From Bryobacterales bacterium (lineage in GTDB: Bacteria; Acidobacteriota; Terriglobia; Bryobacterales; Bryobacteraceae), in contig JAEUQE010000264.1 of the NCBI GenBank assembly GCA_016789785.1, positions 1-11,130 on the forward strand: a stretch of 11,130 bases of DNA, written 5' to 3'. Position numbers and translations under genes: made by a program. The notes under the pieces are model-generated. The model saw only the letters and a list, made by a program, of their open reading frames with translations, did not search any database and was not told the DNA's origin. This document shows, one piece after another, positions 8,397-11,130 of this stretch. The first letter of the stretch is position 1; each line of letters starts with the position of its first letter.

Positions 8397-9971
8397 CTAC
8401 ATACCCCAGATTGTGATGGAGGGCCCGGCGGCTGTTGCAGCCTCACGCCGAAACACCTTCTCATCCCACGACGCGCGATCGTCGCGATTGAAGATGATGA
8501 GATGACCTTCTTCGGCGCCACTGCGGTCCACGTATTCCGCGGTTTGCTCCGAACCTTCGGCAATTGTCTTCTCGATCGACCCGCGCAACAGTTTGATCTC
8601 GATCACTGCTCGCTGCACCCCGCCCGGATGATTCCACACGATCAGCAGATCGGTACGCTTGCGGCCGAGCGCATACTCGCGCTCAATGCGTCCTCCGCCG
8701 TTCACGATGCGCTGAAGAAACGCCTGCAACAGTAACTGCGGCCCGGCTTCTCGGTATTGATAGCGTTCGAGCCAGATCTCAGAGTTCTCGCGAAAGAACT
8801 GCTGGAAGGAAGCGATCAGTTTCGCGATGTCCAACTTGCCAGACGGCGCGACGTACCATGCCGTTCGTTCGCGGCTTTCCATCTCAATTTGCGTGATGTA
8901 GGTCAACTGGCGCGGGATCACTTCGCGGTAGATCGCATTCGCGATCTCAAGCCCGTTTCGGCCGCGCCGCACCAGCCCGAGATCGACGACGTACTGCAGA
9001 TCGTCATCCTCGCTGAAGCTGCTATCGAAGCGCTCATCACCGTTGAGAATCGGCTGAATCACGCGGCGGACGCGAGGCTCTTTCAGCTTGTCGGCCAGTT
9101 GGTCAAGGTGCGTCACGCGATCGAGGATGAGCTTCTCTCGGGCCTCATTGATTACATCCGTGGAAATGGGCTTCGCCCGGTCCTTTTGCAACTTGAAGCA
9201 AGCTTCAAACGCAAGTGCGTTGACGAGCCACGGTTGGCCCTGCGTGAGTTCCCACACCAGGGGGTAGACTGCTTCATCGAAAACCTGACCCGTCTCGGCA
9301 GTGTGCTGCTGATAGAGCGCACGAATCTCACCGGTCGAGAAGTCGCGTAGCCGGATCGACTCAGCCTTGATGTTGAAGGCGCTTCCTCCGGTGATCACTT
9401 CTTTTGTGCCGTGAATGCGGTAGTCGCGGATGTCGCGGACGCCGCAGAGGACAACACATTGAGGAAAAGCGAGCGGGCGGTTCACGTATCCCGCACGGAG
9501 TTGCCGGAGCACAGAAAGCAGTGAGTCCCCGATCAGCGCGTCGATCTCGTCGATCAGTAGGCAAGTCGGCAGCGCACTCCGGGATGTCCACTGGGCGAGC
9601 ATGTGTCCGAGCAGATCGCCAGGAGCGGACTGGGAGGGTTCGGCTTCCGCGAAGGAATCATTGGGATAGACTCGCCGGGCTTCTCGGGTGAGCAAAGACA
9701 CGATGATGCGATTCGCTTCGACATAGTCTTCGCGGGCAGCTTGAGCGGCTTCCACGTTGATATACAACGCACGATAGCGGCCGCTGGCGTTGAGATCGTC
9801 AACCAGCGCTAGAAGCACGGAGGTCTTACCCGTCTGGCGTGGAGCATGGAGGGTGAAGTACTTTCTCGCCTCAACCAGCCCGAGGATCTCCTCGCGGTTG
9901 ACACGTTCGAGCGGCGGCAGGACATAGTGGATGTCCGCCTGGACAGGCCCCGCTGTGCAGAAGTGCTTCAT
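8397..9971 (-). CDS. AAA-type ATPase with C-terminal PD-(D/E)XK nuclease-like domain
   Basis: Protein of 524 residues with no signal peptide, hence cytoplasmic. It opens with a family-typical N-terminus (FCTAGPVQADIHYVLPPLER), supporting the start at 9971. The Walker A is APRQTGKTS (43-51, K49) and the Walker B is CLLIDEID (137-144, D141/E142), followed by GVRDIRDYR, as in AAA-like (AAA_35-type) ATPases. Residues about 300-370 look like a helical or winged-helix region. The C-terminus resembles a PD-(D/E)XK fold: REYALGRKRTDLLI with D441, then AVIEIKLL with E458 and K460. ATPases of this kind are widespread in accessory DNA and in many copies per genome; their role is not settled. The gene starts 7 bp after the M55 stop; a GGAG lies only 2 nt before ATG, too close for an ideal ribosome site, so coupling to M55 translation is likely. 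Its 3' end meets DUF1552 head-on 4 bp away. Confidence 0.85.
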   Translation of the reverse strand: MKHFCTAGPVQADIHYVLPPLERVNREEILGLVEARKYFTLHAPRQTGKTSVLLALVDDLNASGRYRALYINVEAAQAAREDYVEANRIIVSLLTREARRVYPNDSFAEAEPSQSAPGDLLGHMLAQWTSRSALPTCLLIDEIDALIGDSLLSVLRQLRAGYVNRPLAFPQCVVLCGVRDIRDYRIHGTKEVITGGSAFNIKAESIRLRDFSTGEIRALYQQHTAETGQVFDEAVYPLVWELTQGQPWLVNALAFEACFKLQKDRAKPISTDVINEAREKLILDRVTHLDQLADKLKEPRVRRVIQPILNGDERFDSSFSEDDDLQYVVDLGLVRRGRNGLEIANAIYREVIPRQLTYITQIEMESRERTAWYVAPSGKLDIAKLIASFQQFFRENSEIWLERYQYREAGPQLLLQAFLQRIVNGGGRIEREYALGRKRTDLLIVWNHPGGVQRAVIEIKLLRGSIEKTIAEGSEQTAEYVDRSGAEEGHLIIFNRDDRASWDEKVFRREAATAAGPSITIWGM

Positions 9972-9978
9972 TACTCCA

Positions 9979-10818
9979 TTATCGCGAGCGGTAGAGTCGC
10001 CACGCTTCGAGAATATCGTTGCCCTTGAAGCGAATGGTGCGGTCGTCCAAGACCTCCGCGCCAGTGCGAAACTGCGCGTCGATCGGCAGGGAGTTGCGCG
10101 TGGTGTACTCCACTTGCAGCGTCACTGGCCTCGGCACCACGTAAGGCTTCGTCGTGCGAATCTTCGCGATGCTGCGTCTTGCCGCGTCGCGAATCAGAGT
10201 TTTCGCCGACTCCGCCGACAGGCTGATGCATGTATAGCGCCCGATGCCTTCCTTCACCACGGCCATCTCCGCCGAAGGCACGATCTCTTTCAACTCATCA
10301 GCCGCTGCCTGATCTCCACTGAGCATGATCACGGGGGTTCCGAAGTGGCCCGCCATCGCCGCAATCACATCGATCTCGCCAACTGGCTTGCCGTTGAGCA
10401 ACATGTTCTGAATGCCCAGCGAACTGTAGCTGTGGGCCATGATGCCGCCGCGGATGTTGGCCTTGCTGTGCTGGCCGACGTAAGCAACGGCGGAGAACTT
10501 CCGCTCCATCAGCATCGATGCGCCGAGCCCGCCCATGACGAGCTTCGCCTTCGGATGAATGGTCAACGTGGAGAGCGTCTGGCTGCCGTCGTGGCCGTCC
10601 CAGACGATCACTTCATCGGCACCGCCCGCAAGGAAGCCATCCACCGCGGCATTGATCTCGCCTGTGAGCAATTGGCGCATCTCGGGATCCTTGGGCTCGG
10701 TTTGCTCCTGCCGGCAAACACCACCGACGCCCTCCGCATCCGTGATCAGAAAGATCGTGGTCTTTTGCGCGAGCGCCCATTGCGCCGCGAGGAGGATCAG
10801 CAACACGCATCGAAGCAT
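9979..10818 (-). CDS. Exported M55 D-aminopeptidase (DppA-like)
   Basis: Protein of 279 residues similar throughout to Bacillus DppA, a zinc-dependent D-aminopeptidase that releases D-amino acids (D-Ala peptides) and forms a decamer. All five metal ligands align: D27 and E29 in TDAEGVGG, H76 in WDGHDGSQ, H117 in GQHSKA and E148 in KPVGEID. Unlike cytoplasmic DppA it has a signal peptide (MLRCVLLILLAAQWALA, cleavage before Q18), so it probably acts in the periplasm, for example on peptidoglycan-derived or environmental peptides (inference). The length matches the family. No Shine-Dalgarno precedes the ATG, and a CATAAT hexamer lies 7 nt upstream, suggesting a leaderless transcript. It is followed after 7 bp by the ATPase gene, with which it may share a transcript. 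Confidence 0.92.
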   Translation of the reverse strand: MLRCVLLILLAAQWALAQKTTIFLITDAEGVGGVCRQEQTEPKDPEMRQLLTGEINAAVDGFLAGGADEVIVWDGHDGSQTLSTLTIHPKAKLVMGGLGASMLMERKFSAVAYVGQHSKANIRGGIMAHSYSSLGIQNMLLNGKPVGEIDVIAAMAGHFGTPVIMLSGDQAAADELKEIVPSAEMAVVKEGIGRYTCISLSAESAKTLIRDAARRSIAKIRTTKPYVVPRPVTLQVEYTTRNSLPIDAQFRTGAEVLDDRTIRFKGNDILEAWRLYRSR

Positions 10819-10825
10819 GAGTTCG

Positions 10826-10831
10826 ATTATG
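10826..10831 (-). promoter_or_regulatory. Possible -10 element for the M55 gene
   Basis: On the minus strand CATAAT matches TATAAT in five of six bases and ends 7 nt before the A of the M55 start codon. Transcription would then begin at or next to the ATG, which fits the absence of a ribosome-binding site. I see no convincing -35 hexamer 16-18 nt upstream, so the call is tentative. Confidence 0.35.
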
Positions 10832-10883
10832 ACGCGGTTGGATGCGATCGAGCGAGTGCATGCCCGAGCACGGCCGCGCCACC

Positions 10884-10903
10884 TTTACGAACATTTACGA
10901 ACA
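10884..10903 (-). promoter_or_regulatory. CpxR-box-like operator (tandem 10-bp repeat)
   Basis: TTTACGAACA occurs twice head-to-tail without mismatch at 10884-10893 and 10894-10903. On the minus strand this contains GTAAA-N5-GTAAA, the known consensus for OmpR-family regulators of the CpxR type, with half sites one helical turn apart as expected for a tandem dimer. It ends 29 bp before the GTG of the response regulator gene and lies 65 bp from the M55 start. Autoregulation is the likely role, with possible effects on the divergent M55 gene. Confidence 0.6.
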
Positions 10904-10920
10904 GCGCGGCGGACGCGTGT

Positions 10921-10926
10921 TACATT
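10921..10926 (+). promoter_or_regulatory. Possible -10 element for the response regulator gene
   Basis: TACATT matches TATAAT in four of six bases and ends 6 nt before the GTG start at 10933. The tandem TTTAC repeat lies just upstream at an activator-like distance and no good -35 hexamer is present. There is no ribosome site before the GTG, so a leaderless or near-leaderless transcript is plausible. The support is weak. Confidence 0.25.
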
Positions 10927-10932
10927 GATGCC

Positions 10933-11130
10933 GTGCACGTGCTCATCATCGACGACGATGCCGAATTGTGTGACCTGCTCCGTCAACTGCTGGAGCGCGA
11001 AGGATTCACCGCCTCCTTCGCGCACGACGGCCACACCGGTTTGCGAGCCGCGCTCGCAGGCGACGCGGATAGTACCGTGCTCGACGTCGGGCTTCCGGGA
11101 ATGGATGGCTTCGGTGTTCTGCGCAAGTTG
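10933..11130 (+). CDS. Response regulator receiver domain (partial, runs off the window)
   Basis: The first 66 residues of a two-component response regulator are present. The GTG start is chosen because the frame immediately gives HVLIIDDDAELC, the first strand and acidic pocket (D7, D8) of a receiver domain; GTG 10939 is the alternative start. The phospho-acceptor is D51 in VLDVGLPGMDGF. The DNA-binding half is missing, so the subfamily is not proven, but the GTAAA-N5-GTAAA box directly upstream points to an OmpR/CpxR-type winged-helix regulator that controls its own gene. A partner histidine kinase would be expected downstream, outside the window. Confidence 0.88.
   Translation, partial: MHVLIIDDDAELCDLLRQLLEREGFTASFAHDGHTGLRAALAGDADSTVLDVGLPGMDGFGVLRKL

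Noticed and set aside
8430..8442. GGCTG-TTG-CAGCC hairpin as a bidirectional terminator for the convergent genes
   Set aside because: It lies within the ATPase coding sequence, has only five base pairs and no T-run on either strand.
8757..9350. Plus-strand ORF of 197 codons inside the ATPase gene
   Set aside because: The minus-strand frame carries Walker A, Walker B and nuclease motifs; the plus-strand translation is a mirror shadow without its own motifs.
1..11130. CRISPR arrays, tRNA genes, insertion sequences, phage genes or attachment sites
   Set aside because: No spaced repeat arrays, cloverleaf-like sequences, transposase motifs or flanking direct repeats were seen. The only clear tandem repeat is the 2 x 10-bp operator at 10884-10903.

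Overview
The window reads as an accessory stretch of a GC-rich, Gram-negative soil-type bacterium, most likely an Acidobacteriota (Bryobacter/Solibacter type). I infer this from the paired DUF1592-type cytochrome and DUF1552 genes, the many exported peptidases and redox proteins, and the general codon style. No rRNA or other taxonomic marker is present, so this is an inference.

Layout on the plus strand: the tail of an unseen gene (1-87) overlaps an exported M28 metallopeptidase (84-1649). Next comes the most interesting locus, a reading frame from 1750 to 2988 interrupted once by an in-frame TGA at 1909-1911. The TGA sits exactly where the second cysteine of a thioredoxin-type CxxC centre belongs (C-E-P-UGA). 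A 9-bp hairpin with a bulged U and a GGU apical loop (1929-1950) follows within the usual distance for a bacterial SECIS. I therefore read 1750-2988 as one selenoprotein of 412 residues: signal peptide, thioredoxin-like CxxU domain, CxxCH haem-type motif and two PDZ-like domains. Its stop overlaps the start of a small exported protein resembling the N-terminal (alpha) domain of DsbD (2985-3509). Together they look like a periplasmic selenium/thiol redox pair. A simple ORF caller would split the gene into a 53-residue fragment and a protein starting at 1924, losing the redox centre.

After a 155-bp intergenic region with a small hairpin come a large DUF1587/1595/1592/1588/1585 protein with two haem c motifs (3665-7015) and, abutting it, a Tat-exported DUF1552 protein (7016-8392). 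This pair is common in Planctomycetota, Verrucomicrobiota and Acidobacteriota, and its function is unknown.

On the minus strand, converging with DUF1552 only 4 bp away, are an AAA-type ATPase fused to a PD-(D/E)XK nuclease-like domain (8397-9971) and, 7 bp upstream of it, an exported M55 D-aminopeptidase of the DppA type (9979-10818). The divergent region 10819-10932 carries a perfect tandem repeat of TTTACGAACA, which on the minus strand reads GTAAA-N5-GTAAA, the CpxR box pattern. It lies just upstream of the receiver domain of a response regulator that runs off the window (10933-11130).
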